Positions 34,333 through 43,053 of a DNA stretch of 52,215 nt are shown here, piece after piece. Both the position numbers and the translations under genes were made by a program. The notes below the pieces were generated by a model that saw only the letters and a program-made list of their open reading frames with translations, had not been told where the DNA came from and searched no databases. Numbering within the stretch: position 1 is the stretch's first letter; the number at the start of each line of letters is the position of its first letter. Source of the stretch: Prolixibacteraceae bacterium (GTDB lineage Bacteria; Bacteroidota; Bacteroidia; Bacteroidales; Prolixibacteraceae); NCBI GenBank assembly GCA_003506435.1, contig DOAQ01000039.1, positions 1 through 52,215 on the forward strand, in the 5' to 3' direction.

Positions 34333-36282
34333 ATGGAAAAGACATGCTCAAGCCAGAAAACATATCTTGGCTGTAGGTTTATAAAAAAAGTCGTTATAAT
34401 CGCTGTTTTGTTAATATGCCAATTATTGGTTTTATATGCTCAAAACGAATCTTTTCCTATACAACCGATCGATGAACAACGGGTAAAGGAAATCGAACTG
34501 CTGTTACCGGACAAACCTGCCGGATTTGGTGATCCGTGCAGCAAACGCGATGTTTGGGACCAATTGCTAAAGTCCGGAAAGTATAACCAGTTTCTGAAAG
34601 AAATGGAAAACTTTACATTTCCTCCGTTCAGCAAGGAAGATTATTTTTCACTTTCTGACGGCAGCGCTTCTTCGTCTGGCCGCGGGTTGAGTATGATGCG
34701 TAACCGGGCCAAAGGTTTGTCGCAGGTTACATGGGCCGAATGTCTCGAAAACAAAGGCAGATTTACTAAAATGGTAGAAGACGGTTTGCGCGATATCATC
34801 GATCAGAAATCGTGGGTTTCGCCCCGTATTGATTATGGTTTTAAAAACTATAACGGTATTGAATATTCTGTGGAATTAACCAGTTCGCTGTATGCACATA
34901 CCATTGCCCAGACGCTTTACCTGATGGGGGACAAGCTAAGTCCGAAATTAAGAAAAGATGCTATTGATGCCTTGTATAAAAGGGTTTTCAATCCTCTCCT
35001 CAATAAAATAGAAACACAAAACAAGGAAGAAGAAAACAGCTTTCTGACTGCAACCAACAATTGGAATCACGTTTGCCTGGCAGGTGTGGTTGGAGCTGCG
35101 CTTGCGGTACTCGAAGACAAACATGAACGGGCCGTTTTTACATCTGTCGGCGAATATTATTCACAAAATGGGTTGATTGGATTTGGTGATGACGGGTACT
35201 GTACAGAAGGCATTGGCTATTACAACTATGGATTCGGACATTATATTTTGTTGCGGGAAAATATTTGGCAGGCTACCGGAGGGAAACTGGATCTTTTTGC
35301 CAATCCAAAAGTTCAAAAGATTGCCAGTTATGCTTCCAACCTGGAAATAATCAACGGAGTATTCCCCTCTATTTCAGACAGCCATCAGGGGTCGAAACCC
35401 GATGCCAGCATTATCGCTTATTTGAGCCGGAACCTCGGGCTGGGATTGAAGGAATATGATGAACTTACTTTTGAAGGAAAGACGGAAGACAACCGCAATA
35501 ATGTAATGATGGTATTTCCTAATTCAGCATCTATGTCGAAACCCAGAAGTGTGAAAAGAGGTGAAGATCAAATGATCCGTTCATTTTTCGACCAGACCGG
35601 AGTGTTGATTACCCGACCGGTACCCGGTTCTGCGTGTAACATGGGCGTTGCCTTTAAAGGCGGGAACAATCAGGAATCTCACAACCACAATGATGTTGGC
35701 TCGTACACGATTGTACTCGGAAATGAAATAATGGCTGGCGATCCGGGGGTAATTCCTTACACTGCCAATATTTTTGATCCTCAATATCGCTATACCTATA
35801 AAACCATTGCGTCGTTCGGACATCCCCTGCCGCTGGTTGCCGGAAAAGAACAACAACCGGGGGCCGAGGCCAAAGCAAAAACCATCCGAACTGACTTTAC
35901 CAGGGAAAAAGATGAAATAACACTGGACATCGCTTCGGCATATAATGTTCCCGAACTGAAAAAACTGGAACGTACGATGAGCTACAACCGAACAGGAAAA
36001 GGGAGCATCACCATCTCTGATGATTTTGAGTATTCCAGGCCTGAACCCTTTGAAACAGCAATTACCACCCGTGCAAAATGGGAAAAAAAGTCAAAAAATA
36101 CATTGTTGCTCACAATGGGAAAGGAGAAACTATTAGTTACATTTTCTTCTCCGGGGAACAAGCTATCCATACGATCGGAGGAAATAGCGGAAGGAGGGAA
36201 ACCATATTCCCGGATTGGTATTTATATGGATGAACCTGTTATTTCGGGGCAAATTATTCTTACATACAGGCCGGTGAAGTAA
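34333..36282 (+). CDS. Heparinase II/III-type polysaccharide lyase, paralogue 2
   Basis: This 649-residue protein has a signal sequence ending near LLVLYAQ (about residue 36) and the same two-domain plan as the paralogue at 29891: a toroid with GFGDPCSKRDVWDQL, TATNNWNHVC and DDGYCTEGIGYYNYGFG, then a beta-sheet domain with NNQESHNHNDVGSYTIVLGNE and GDPGVIPY (landmarks kept short). It retains His in NNWNHVC where paralogue 1 has Ala. The start is 4 bases after the pyruvyl-transferase-fold gene, so the genes are co-translated. Beta-elimination of a uronic-acid polymer is the likely reaction. Confidence 0.82.
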   Translation: MEKTCSSQKTYLGCRFIKKVVIIAVLLICQLLVLYAQNESFPIQPIDEQRVKEIELLLPDKPAGFGDPCSKRDVWDQLLKSGKYNQFLKEMENFTFPPFSKEDYFSLSDGSASSSGRGLSMMRNRAKGLSQVTWAECLENKGRFTKMVEDGLRDIIDQKSWVSPRIDYGFKNYNGIEYSVELTSSLYAHTIAQTLYLMGDKLSPKLRKDAIDALYKRVFNPLLNKIETQNKEEENSFLTATNNWNHVCLAGVVGAALAVLEDKHERAVFTSVGEYYSQNGLIGFGDDGYCTEGIGYYNYGFGHYILLRENIWQATGGKLDLFANPKVQKIASYASNLEIINGVFPSISDSHQGSKPDASIIAYLSRNLGLGLKEYDELTFEGKTEDNRNNVMMVFPNSASMSKPRSVKRGEDQMIRSFFDQTGVLITRPVPGSACNMGVAFKGGNNQESHNHNDVGSYTIVLGNEIMAGDPGVIPYTANIFDPQYRYTYKTIASFGHPLPLVAGKEQQPGAEAKAKTIRTDFTREKDEITLDIASAYNVPELKKLERTMSYNRTGKGSITISDDFEYSRPEPFETAITTRAKWEKKSKNTLLLTMGKEKLLVTFSSPGNKLSIRSEEIAEGGKPYSRIGIYMDEPVISGQIILTYRPVK

Positions 36283-36296
36283 TTTACAAAACAGAC

Positions 36297-37430
36297 ATGA
36301 AAACACATCTTATTTTCTCCGCTGCGCTTGCAGCAATCACCATGATGCTCCCCAGCGCGAGTCTCAAGGCCTACAACTCAAAGACAGAAGCGGCAAAATT
36401 CACCCTTGCCCCCGGCGACACGGCAAGTTTCCCGACCAACTACGTCAGGGTACAGACCCTGCTCCAGACTACGGTCGAGTTCAAGTCGTTCCAAAGCTTT
36501 GCTCTGGGCCGCGGTACGGAGAAGACCTTCGCCGCAGGCTGGATTGAAATCACCGACACGGACGTTGTCATCTTCGGGACTGAGCTAAAGACAAAAACGC
36601 TGGAAGAGGATGCGTGGGTGGTGCCAGGATCAAAGGAAGCCAATACCGTAAGGGAAAGGGTGGCAAAGGAAAAGGAAAGATTCCCCCACGGGCTTGATAT
36701 GCGCGGAGTGAAGAAAATTACCGTCTCCATCAATATCGGCGACATCTACGCCGACCTCATGATAACCACCCCAAAAGGTGCTTTCACAAAAGTCCTGAAT
36801 CATTGGTGGTCCGGTGGTATACCGTTCGTCAAGAACCTCGGATCGAAAAATATATCGGCCGAGCTCGTATTCGAGCGCAAATACGCCGACAAGCCGATCT
36901 GGTTTATGGGTGATAGCTATTTCAACTCCACCTCCAAGGCCCGATGGCCGTACTATATGAGAATGGCCGGATACACCAACTGGATGGCCGACCACCTACC
37001 CGGAGGTAATGCCACCCAACTCCTCCCCTGCTTAAAGCACGACCTCGAGTTCGGCACCCCGAAGATTGTAGTATGGGGACTCTTGGGCAACGAACCTGGA
37101 GACATAGGGCTCGAGCCCAACCCTAACTGGATGAAGGCAGTGACCGAATTCCTCGCCATCTGCAAAGAGAAGGGCATCACCCCGGTGTTCATCCTTGCTA
37201 GTTCCCCCGGCCAGAACCGTCAGGGCAAGAACAACTGGATAAAAGAAAATGGCTACAGATACATCGACATCCCGGAATTCATCGTGGATCACGTGGACGA
37301 GAACGGAAAATGCGCCTGGAAAGACCCTTCCTGGCTTGGGGAAGACAAGGTTCACCCGACCGAGGAAGGCGCGAAAATTATGTGGAAGGCAGTGGAAAGA
37401 GACCTTCCTGAGCTTAAAACATTAAACTAA
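36297..37430 (+). CDS. SGNH/GDSL hydrolase with N-terminal beta domain; foreign-looking composition
   Basis: This 377-residue protein has a signal peptide (about 1-25). Residues about 30-195 form a beta-rich domain, followed by an SGNH esterase domain with PIWFMGDSYFN (S207), VVWGLLGNEPGD and the C-terminal DKVHPTEEG (Asp-His). It probably removes an acyl group from the glycan. The DNA differs from its neighbours: third positions are strongly C/G (runs such as CTCGTATTCGAGCGC), while neighbours are A/T rich. It is directly followed by an IS3 transposase remnant. Both point to recent transfer into the PUL. The 14-base spacing keeps it in the operon. Confidence 0.78.
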   Translation: MKTHLIFSAALAAITMMLPSASLKAYNSKTEAAKFTLAPGDTASFPTNYVRVQTLLQTTVEFKSFQSFALGRGTEKTFAAGWIEITDTDVVIFGTELKTKTLEEDAWVVPGSKEANTVRERVAKEKERFPHGLDMRGVKKITVSINIGDIYADLMITTPKGAFTKVLNHWWSGGIPFVKNLGSKNISAELVFERKYADKPIWFMGDSYFNSTSKARWPYYMRMAGYTNWMADHLPGGNATQLLPCLKHDLEFGTPKIVVWGLLGNEPGDIGLEPNPNWMKAVTEFLAICKEKGITPVFILASSPGQNRQGKNNWIKENGYRYIDIPEFIVDHVDENGKCAWKDPSWLGEDKVHPTEEGAKIMWKAVERDLPELKTLN

Positions 37431-37483
37431 AACATTAAAGGAGAGACTGTAAATTAAACTGTGTCAGGTGTAATTTTCGGGGC

Positions 37484-37830
37484 GAGATCATCTGGATAAA
37501 AGGAAACCTAGATAATATAAGATGTGATAATGGTCCGGAATTTATATCCAATAAATTCCAGGATTGTTACAAAGCAAGTGATATTACAATAAAGTATACT
37601 CAACCCGTATGCCCTCCCAACATAGCTTCGTTGAGCGATTTAATGGGAGTTATAATAGGCGCACTATCCTGGATGCTTATATTTTTAGAAAATTGAATGT
37701 TGTACGTGAATTGACAGAATCCTATATGATGGATTATAATGAAAACCGCCCACATTATTCATTGGGTGACATGTCACCCAATGAATACAGACGTGAGTAT
37801 GAAATTAAAAATGCAACTTTAGCTGTCTAA
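37484..37830 (+). pseudogene. IS3-family transposase (OrfB) remnant with a frameshift
   Basis: Only the C-terminal part of the DDE integrase core remains. In frame one, IIWIKGNLDNIRCDNGPEF leads to YTQP near 37606. The reading then continues in another frame as MPSQHSFVERFNGSY to the stop at 37830. A single missing base near 37607 explains the shift. The second Asp (DNGPEF) and the final Glu (SFVERFN) are 35 residues apart once the frame is repaired, the DD(35)E spacing of IS3 transposases. The 5' part and the terminal repeats are missing. Confidence 0.85.
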
Positions 37831-37877
37831 TTTAATACCATTCGAAAAAGGGGAAGTAACCAAATAAACAGACAAAT

Positions 37878-39728
37878 ATGAAAAAATTAATTTTTGTTTT
37901 TCTATTAATTTTTCCCGTTATACAATTCGCAGGTGCGCAAACCATCTGGGTTGAAACGGAGACTTTTTCGAGCAAAGGTGGCTGGACTGTTGATGGCCAG
38001 TTTATCGACCAGATGGGCTCACCTTATTTGCTGGCACATGGAGTCGGACAACCGGTAGAGGATGCAGTTACCAGGGTCGCTGTCAAAACCAAAGGGAAAT
38101 ATCAGGTATGGGTACGTACGTTTAACTGGAATGCGCCCTGGAATGCAAAACAAGCTCCCGGTACATTTCAACTGCTGGTAAACGGAAAAGAAGTTGGCGG
38201 TATACTTGGCCGCTTTCCCGACCATTGGGGTTGGGTTCAGGCTGGTGAAACTGACATTCAGGCGAATGAAGTCACACTTACCCTGCACGACCTGACAGGT
38301 TTTGAAGGAAGGTGCGATGCAATCGTCCTTACCCGGGAATCTAATTTTTCCCTTCCTGATGGGGGAGATAAACTGTCAGCCATCCGCAAAAAAATGACAC
38401 TTACCAAAAATCCGCAGTTTGTCGGACAATATGATTTGGTGGTTGTAGGAGGAGGGGTTGCTGGTATCTGTGCAGCTATTTCCGGTGCACGCATGGGCAT
38501 GAAAACAGCGCTTGTTCATAACCGCCCTGTGGTTGGTGGTAACAACAGCCCTGAGGTGAAGGTCACTATTTTAGGTGGTTTTAACCTGCCTCCCTACGAA
38601 GCTATCGGAAACGTCATATCTGAATTAGGAAATGCCTATACCAATCAGGATCGGATACTTGCAATTCTGAAGAATGAAAAGAATCTTAGCATTTTCCTGA
38701 ATACACATGCTTCGGGAGTAGAAATGGATGGGGGAAAAATCAGTGCGTTAATGGCCACCAACCTTGAAACGAACGAGATAGTCCGAATGGAAGCCAGAAT
38801 GTTTGCTGACTGTTCCGGCGATGGGAACCTGGGGGCTATGGCTGGGGCCGATTTTGCTATGGGGCGCGAACTACGATCGGAATATAATGAATCACTTGCT
38901 CCTGAAATCCCGAGTAAACTGGGGTATGGCTCAACTCTGAAATGGGAATCGAAAGACATGGGCTCACCGCAATTATTTCCTGTTGTGCCTTGGGCTGTAC
39001 AGTTTTCTGAAACAACCGTGCAGTATGCAAAAAAGAATAACTGGGACTGGGAAACCGGCTTCCGGTACAACCAAATCGACGATTTTGAATATATCCGCGA
39101 CTATGCGCTCCGCGTAGTTTATGGCAACTGGTCGTACATCAAGAACTTCAGCAAGAATAAAGCGGAATATGAAAATCTCGTTCTCAACAATGTTTCGTAT
39201 GTGCCGGGGAAACGGGAGTCACGTCGTCTGTTGGGTGATGTAGTTCTTACCCAGAACGATGTAGAAGGCGGCTGGAAAAAATACGACGATGGATGCGTAA
39301 AAGCAACCTATTCGCTCGACCAGCATTTTCCCCAGCCTGAAAACACATTGTATTTTCCTGGTGAGGAGTTCCGCTCGGTTCAAAAACATAACTATAATCC
39401 GCTGGGCGTTTCCATAAAGAACATTGATCAGAAGGATGTAAACGAACCATACCTGATTCCATATCGCTGCCTGTATTCGCGAAATATCAGCAACCTGTTC
39501 ATGGCCGGACGTAACGTCAGCGCTACCCGAATAGGCATGACTTCGTTGCGCGTACAGGGCACTACCGGAATGATGGGTGAAGTGGTGGGCATTGCTGCTT
39601 ACCTGTGTTTGGTAAACGAATGCACTCCCCGTGAAATCTATGAAAAGCATCTTGCGCAGCTAAAGGAAGCGTTGCAAAACGGAGTTCCGCGAATGAACCC
39701 ACCTGTTTTTAAGCCAATTTTGCACTAA
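37878..39728 (+). CDS. Exported FAD-dependent oxidoreductase with N-terminal beta domain
   Basis: This 616-residue protein has a Sec-type signal (about 1-20, ending AGAQ). An N-terminal beta-sandwich (about 22-155: WVETETFSSKGGWTVD, KGKYQVWVRTFNW, FQLLVNGKEVGGILG) resembles carbohydrate-binding modules. It is fused to an FAD_oxidored domain with QYDLVVVGGGVAGICAAISG (GGGVAG at 191-196), GGNNSPEVKV and ISNLFMAGRNVSATRIGMTS. FAD enzymes are normally exported folded through Tat, yet this protein has a Sec-type leader. It is therefore a good candidate for unusual cofactor handling, or the flavin is loaded after export. The role is probably oxidation of a sugar while the front domain binds the chain. 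Confidence 0.78.
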   Translation: MKKLIFVFLLIFPVIQFAGAQTIWVETETFSSKGGWTVDGQFIDQMGSPYLLAHGVGQPVEDAVTRVAVKTKGKYQVWVRTFNWNAPWNAKQAPGTFQLLVNGKEVGGILGRFPDHWGWVQAGETDIQANEVTLTLHDLTGFEGRCDAIVLTRESNFSLPDGGDKLSAIRKKMTLTKNPQFVGQYDLVVVGGGVAGICAAISGARMGMKTALVHNRPVVGGNNSPEVKVTILGGFNLPPYEAIGNVISELGNAYTNQDRILAILKNEKNLSIFLNTHASGVEMDGGKISALMATNLETNEIVRMEARMFADCSGDGNLGAMAGADFAMGRELRSEYNESLAPEIPSKLGYGSTLKWESKDMGSPQLFPVVPWAVQFSETTVQYAKKNNWDWETGFRYNQIDDFEYIRDYALRVVYGNWSYIKNFSKNKAEYENLVLNNVSYVPGKRESRRLLGDVVLTQNDVEGGWKKYDDGCVKATYSLDQHFPQPENTLYFPGEEFRSVQKHNYNPLGVSIKNIDQKDVNEPYLIPYRCLYSRNISNLFMAGRNVSATRIGMTSLRVQGTTGMMGEVVGIAAYLCLVNECTPREIYEKHLAQLKEALQNGVPRMNPPVFKPILH

Positions 39729-39754
39729 ATACAAGCCAATTTTACACTAAATAA
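39711..39754 (+). repeat. 22-bp tandem duplication across a stop codon
   Basis: AAGCCAATTTTGCACTAAAT plus two bases (39711-39732) is followed directly by a near-identical copy (39733-39754) that differs at two positions. The first copy contains the stop codon of the oxidoreductase gene. It is a recent slippage-type duplication just before the next gene. Confidence 0.8.
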
Positions 39755-39766
39755 TTATAGAATAAG

Positions 39767-41017
39767 ATGAATCCAAAAATATTCCTTGCCGGAGCCTTCA
39801 TCCTTTTGATGGTTTCATGCGCTTGTATGCGCGATAAGTTCGAAAAATCGGAACAAGCAAATGAAAGACCAGCTTTATCAGTCTGGAATTTCGATCACAT
39901 GCTTCAGGTACGTGAAAGCCTGAAAAAAGGTAAAAATACCTATCGTATACCGTATCAGAAATTAATAAAAGAAGCTGAACAAATCCTTGGACTGCCTGCT
40001 ACTTCAGTTATGGACAAGCCAAATGAGAAAGTGGCCAAAAGCGGCGATAAACACGATTTTATTTCTGTTGGCAAATATTGCTGGCCCAATCCGGATACAC
40101 CCGACGGAATGCCCTGGATTCAGCGCGATGGGTACATCAATGTAGAGAATTTCAAAAAAGACGATGCCGTCAGGTTGGATAAAATGTGCGGCAATATGTG
40201 GAAACTGAGCATTGCTTATTTTTTTAGCGGGGACGAGCGGTTTGCACAAAAAGCAGTGGAACTTGTTCGTGTTTGGTTTATTGATCCTGAAACAAAAATG
40301 AATCCTCATTTTACATACGCACAGGTAATACCTGGAAATGATAATGATATGGGGCATTTCCCCGGAATCATCTTTGGACGCAATTTTATAAACATCCTTT
40401 CGGGACTTTGTTTCACTCAAAGTTCTAAGGCATATACAAAGGAGTTCGATACTGAAATCAAAAAATGGTTTGCCGAATATTCTAATTGGCTTACTACGAG
40501 TGAATTTGGCAAAAAAGAAAGCAAAACGACCAATAACCATTCTATTGCTTACGACCAGCAACTTCTGGCTATTGCCCTTTTTGCGGGAGATGATGCCACT
40601 GCCCGGAGAATTGTTTCGGATTTCCATCCGGTACGGATTTTTCCACAGGTGGAACCCGATGGAAAGATGCCCAGGGAACTGGCGAGGACCCGTGGATTAG
40701 GATATTCAGCCTATAATGTAAAACACATGCTCGAAGTTTGTGAAGTGGCCACAATGATCAATCCTGATTTGTATAATATAACTTCTGCAGATGGGCGTTG
40801 CATCAGCAAAGCAATTGAATATATTGCTCAATTCCCGGGAAAAAAACTTGAAGATTTTGCTCCTTACAAACAAATTGCTGACTGGGACAAATCGATTGAA
40901 GAGATATGCTGGATTGTAAAATGGGCCCACAAATACGACCCGTCAAAAGGGTACGATGACCTGTTCAAAAAACACAATGCAAAATTGTCCGAACATGTTA
41001 ACAATCTGCTATATTGA
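39767..41017 (+). CDS. Alginate-lyase-fold (PL5/PL38-like) lipoprotein
   Basis: This 416-residue protein has a lipoprotein signal (ILLMVSC, Cys about 18) and an (alpha/alpha)-toroid of the alginate_lyase family. Landmarks are WPNPDTPDGMPWIQRDG, the TNNHSIAYDQ motif and DGKMPRELARTRGLGYSAYN, which carry the Asn, His, Arg and Tyr residues of the catalytic centre. It would cleave uronic-acid chains by beta-elimination in the periplasm or at the surface. Its 3' end contains the 15-base sequence AATCTGCTATATTGA, repeated at 43017 beyond the next gene. Confidence 0.82.
   Translation: MNPKIFLAGAFILLMVSCACMRDKFEKSEQANERPALSVWNFDHMLQVRESLKKGKNTYRIPYQKLIKEAEQILGLPATSVMDKPNEKVAKSGDKHDFISVGKYCWPNPDTPDGMPWIQRDGYINVENFKKDDAVRLDKMCGNMWKLSIAYFFSGDERFAQKAVELVRVWFIDPETKMNPHFTYAQVIPGNDNDMGHFPGIIFGRNFINILSGLCFTQSSKAYTKEFDTEIKKWFAEYSNWLTTSEFGKKESKTTNNHSIAYDQQLLAIALFAGDDATARRIVSDFHPVRIFPQVEPDGKMPRELARTRGLGYSAYNVKHMLEVCEVATMINPDLYNITSADGRCISKAIEYIAQFPGKKLEDFAPYKQIADWDKSIEEICWIVKWAHKYDPSKGYDDLFKKHNAKLSEHVNNLLY
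41003..41017 (+). repeat. 15-bp direct repeat flanking the toroid gene, copy 1
   Basis: AATCTGCTATATTGA at the stop of the alginate-lyase-fold gene is repeated exactly at 43017-43031, beyond the toroid gene. The pair brackets that gene. Confidence 0.75.
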
Positions 41018-41096
41018 AGTTTGTAGTTCAATCTAATTTACGAATGTCTGTTTTTTGCATTTAAAAATAAAGACAGATAACTAATCAAAACCGAAA

Positions 41097-43001
41097 ATGA
41101 CCTATTCAAGAAGAAAATTCATTCAGGTATCTGCACTTTCAGGTGCTGGCGTTTACATGGGTATAAACATGATTGAATGCAAAAGTCAGGCAGAGTCTTC
41201 GCCAACGAATTTATATACCCTGAGCAATAATTTGTTGCGCGAATGGGGAGAAGGCCTCCTTCGGTTGCAGGCAAAAGGAAATAATTCAGGACCCGGGTCA
41301 GGAAGCATTATTTGCCCTGCCTGTGGTTTGATACACGGGCGTTCGGGAGATGCAATATATCCGCTTTTGTATCTGGCCGACAAGAATAACGACTCAAAGT
41401 ACATCGATAGCGCTCTGCATCTATACCAATGGATGGAAAACAATGTAAGTGAACCGGATGGGGCATGGCTAAATGATCCGATAAAAGGGGCATGGAAAGG
41501 GATAACTGTGTTTGGTTCCATTGCTTTGGCTGAAGCGGTTAAAAACCACGGGCATGTGCTGGACCCGAAAGACAAGGAGCAAATGATTGACAGGCTGAAG
41601 AAAGCTGGTGATTTTATCTTTACTAATTTCAGGATGGGATATGGGAATATTAACTATCCGATTACAGCTTCCTATGCCTTGTCGTTATTAGGGGAAATGC
41701 TGGATGAACCCCGATTTAAATCGAAAGGGAAAGACCTCGCCCATGAATCACTGCGCTTTTTCACTCCTAAAAATAAATTTATTTACGGGGAAGGAAAGCC
41801 TTATGATACGCTTAGCCCCAAAGGTTGTTTCCCTGTTGATTTAGGATATAATGTTGAGGAATCACTCCCTGCGCTTGTTCTGTATAGTTTATTGACAAAC
41901 GATCAGGAGGTAATGGAAGTTACTGTTGACTCATTAAAAACACACATGGAATTTATGCTTCCCGATGGAGGATGGGATAATAGTTGGGGAACCAGGAATT
42001 TTAAGTGGACATGGTGGGGAAGTCGTACTTCAGATGGTTGCCAGCCGGCTTATGCCTTGTTGGCTGATAAAGATCTCCGTTTTTATAAAGTTGCTTTAAA
42101 AAACACTCAATTGTTGAAGAATTGTACAAACGAAGGTCTTTTATACGGAGGGCCTCATTTATATGCTCATGGTATATCGCCTTGCGTTCATCATACGTTC
42201 TGTCATGGTAAAGCGCTGGCAATAATTCTTGATCATCGGTCTGAACATCAGTATGATGTGGAGAATGTTAAACTTCCACGCGAAACAGTTTACGGGATAA
42301 AATCATTTGAGGATATTCAGACATGGCTGGTTTCAAAAGGTAAATTCAGGGCAACGGTAACGGGTTACGATATGGAATATTCCATGAAAAGCGGACACGC
42401 AACCGGTGGTGCATTAAGCATGTTATGGCATGAAAAAGCAGGGGTAATTTTTGCTGCGAGTATGAATAAATACCAACTGGTTGAGAAACTCAATATGCAA
42501 GCCGACAAAAGTGTCGATTCAATGTCGCTTACTCCGAGGGTAGAAATGAAATACAATTCGGCTGAATATACCAATGTAAGCGATTTAAAAGCTGAGATTG
42601 AATGCCGCCAGGATGGGGAAACCTGGATTGCAGAAACAAATTCGAAACTGGTGGACGAAAATCAGGATTCTCCTTCCATAGGTGATGTTTTTTGTGCTGT
42701 AAAATACATATTTTCAGATGAAAAGATTATTCTGAAATATCAGTGTGATTATCAAATTGAAGATGCCCCCATACGGATTTTGCTCCCGGTAATTTCAGTC
42801 CATACCGAAACGTTTACTCTTTTTTCAGATCGGGTCATATTCATTGAAAAAGGTAATTGTACCCTAAAAATATCAGCCGATCAGCCTATTGAACAACTTC
42901 CGATGTCAGGTAAACGGATATTCAATTTTGTTCCCGGAATGGAAGCAATACCTCTGGTGATTAATAATCGCCGTGCTGAAATAATTATAGAGGTTGTGTG
43001 A
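41097..43001 (+). CDS. Unrecognised (alpha/alpha)-toroid protein with twin-arginine leader
   Basis: I do not recognise the family of this 634-residue protein. It starts MTYSRRKFIQVSALSGAG, a twin-arginine leader (RR at 5-6) with a possible lipidated Cys near 28. The N-terminal two-thirds (about 40-410) has repeated helical hairpins with aromatic-Asp patterns such as GDAIYPLLYLADKNND, DGAWLNDPIKGAWKG, DGGWDNSWGTRNFKWTWWG and SPCVHHTFCHGKALA, suggesting a six- or seven-hairpin toroid. The last third (about 420-634) is beta-rich. This is the two-domain plan of several lyases and hydrolases. The His-rich HHTFCHGKA motif and WWGSR are candidate catalytic regions. It lies 79 bases after the alginate-lyase-fold gene. 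Confidence 0.6.
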   Translation: MTYSRRKFIQVSALSGAGVYMGINMIECKSQAESSPTNLYTLSNNLLREWGEGLLRLQAKGNNSGPGSGSIICPACGLIHGRSGDAIYPLLYLADKNNDSKYIDSALHLYQWMENNVSEPDGAWLNDPIKGAWKGITVFGSIALAEAVKNHGHVLDPKDKEQMIDRLKKAGDFIFTNFRMGYGNINYPITASYALSLLGEMLDEPRFKSKGKDLAHESLRFFTPKNKFIYGEGKPYDTLSPKGCFPVDLGYNVEESLPALVLYSLLTNDQEVMEVTVDSLKTHMEFMLPDGGWDNSWGTRNFKWTWWGSRTSDGCQPAYALLADKDLRFYKVALKNTQLLKNCTNEGLLYGGPHLYAHGISPCVHHTFCHGKALAIILDHRSEHQYDVENVKLPRETVYGIKSFEDIQTWLVSKGKFRATVTGYDMEYSMKSGHATGGALSMLWHEKAGVIFAASMNKYQLVEKLNMQADKSVDSMSLTPRVEMKYNSAEYTNVSDLKAEIECRQDGETWIAETNSKLVDENQDSPSIGDVFCAVKYIFSDEKIILKYQCDYQIEDAPIRILLPVISVHTETFTLFSDRVIFIEKGNCTLKISADQPIEQLPMSGKRIFNFVPGMEAIPLVINNRRAEIIIEVV

Positions 43002-43016
43002 AATCAGATAATGATT

Positions 43017-43031
43017 AATCTGCTATATTGA
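43017..43031 (+). repeat. 15-bp direct repeat flanking the toroid gene, copy 2
   Basis: Exact copy of 41003-41017, just downstream of the toroid gene and 23 bases before the acetylesterase start. Confidence 0.75.
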
Positions 43032-43053
43032 GGCTCTTAAACCGAAGTGATTT

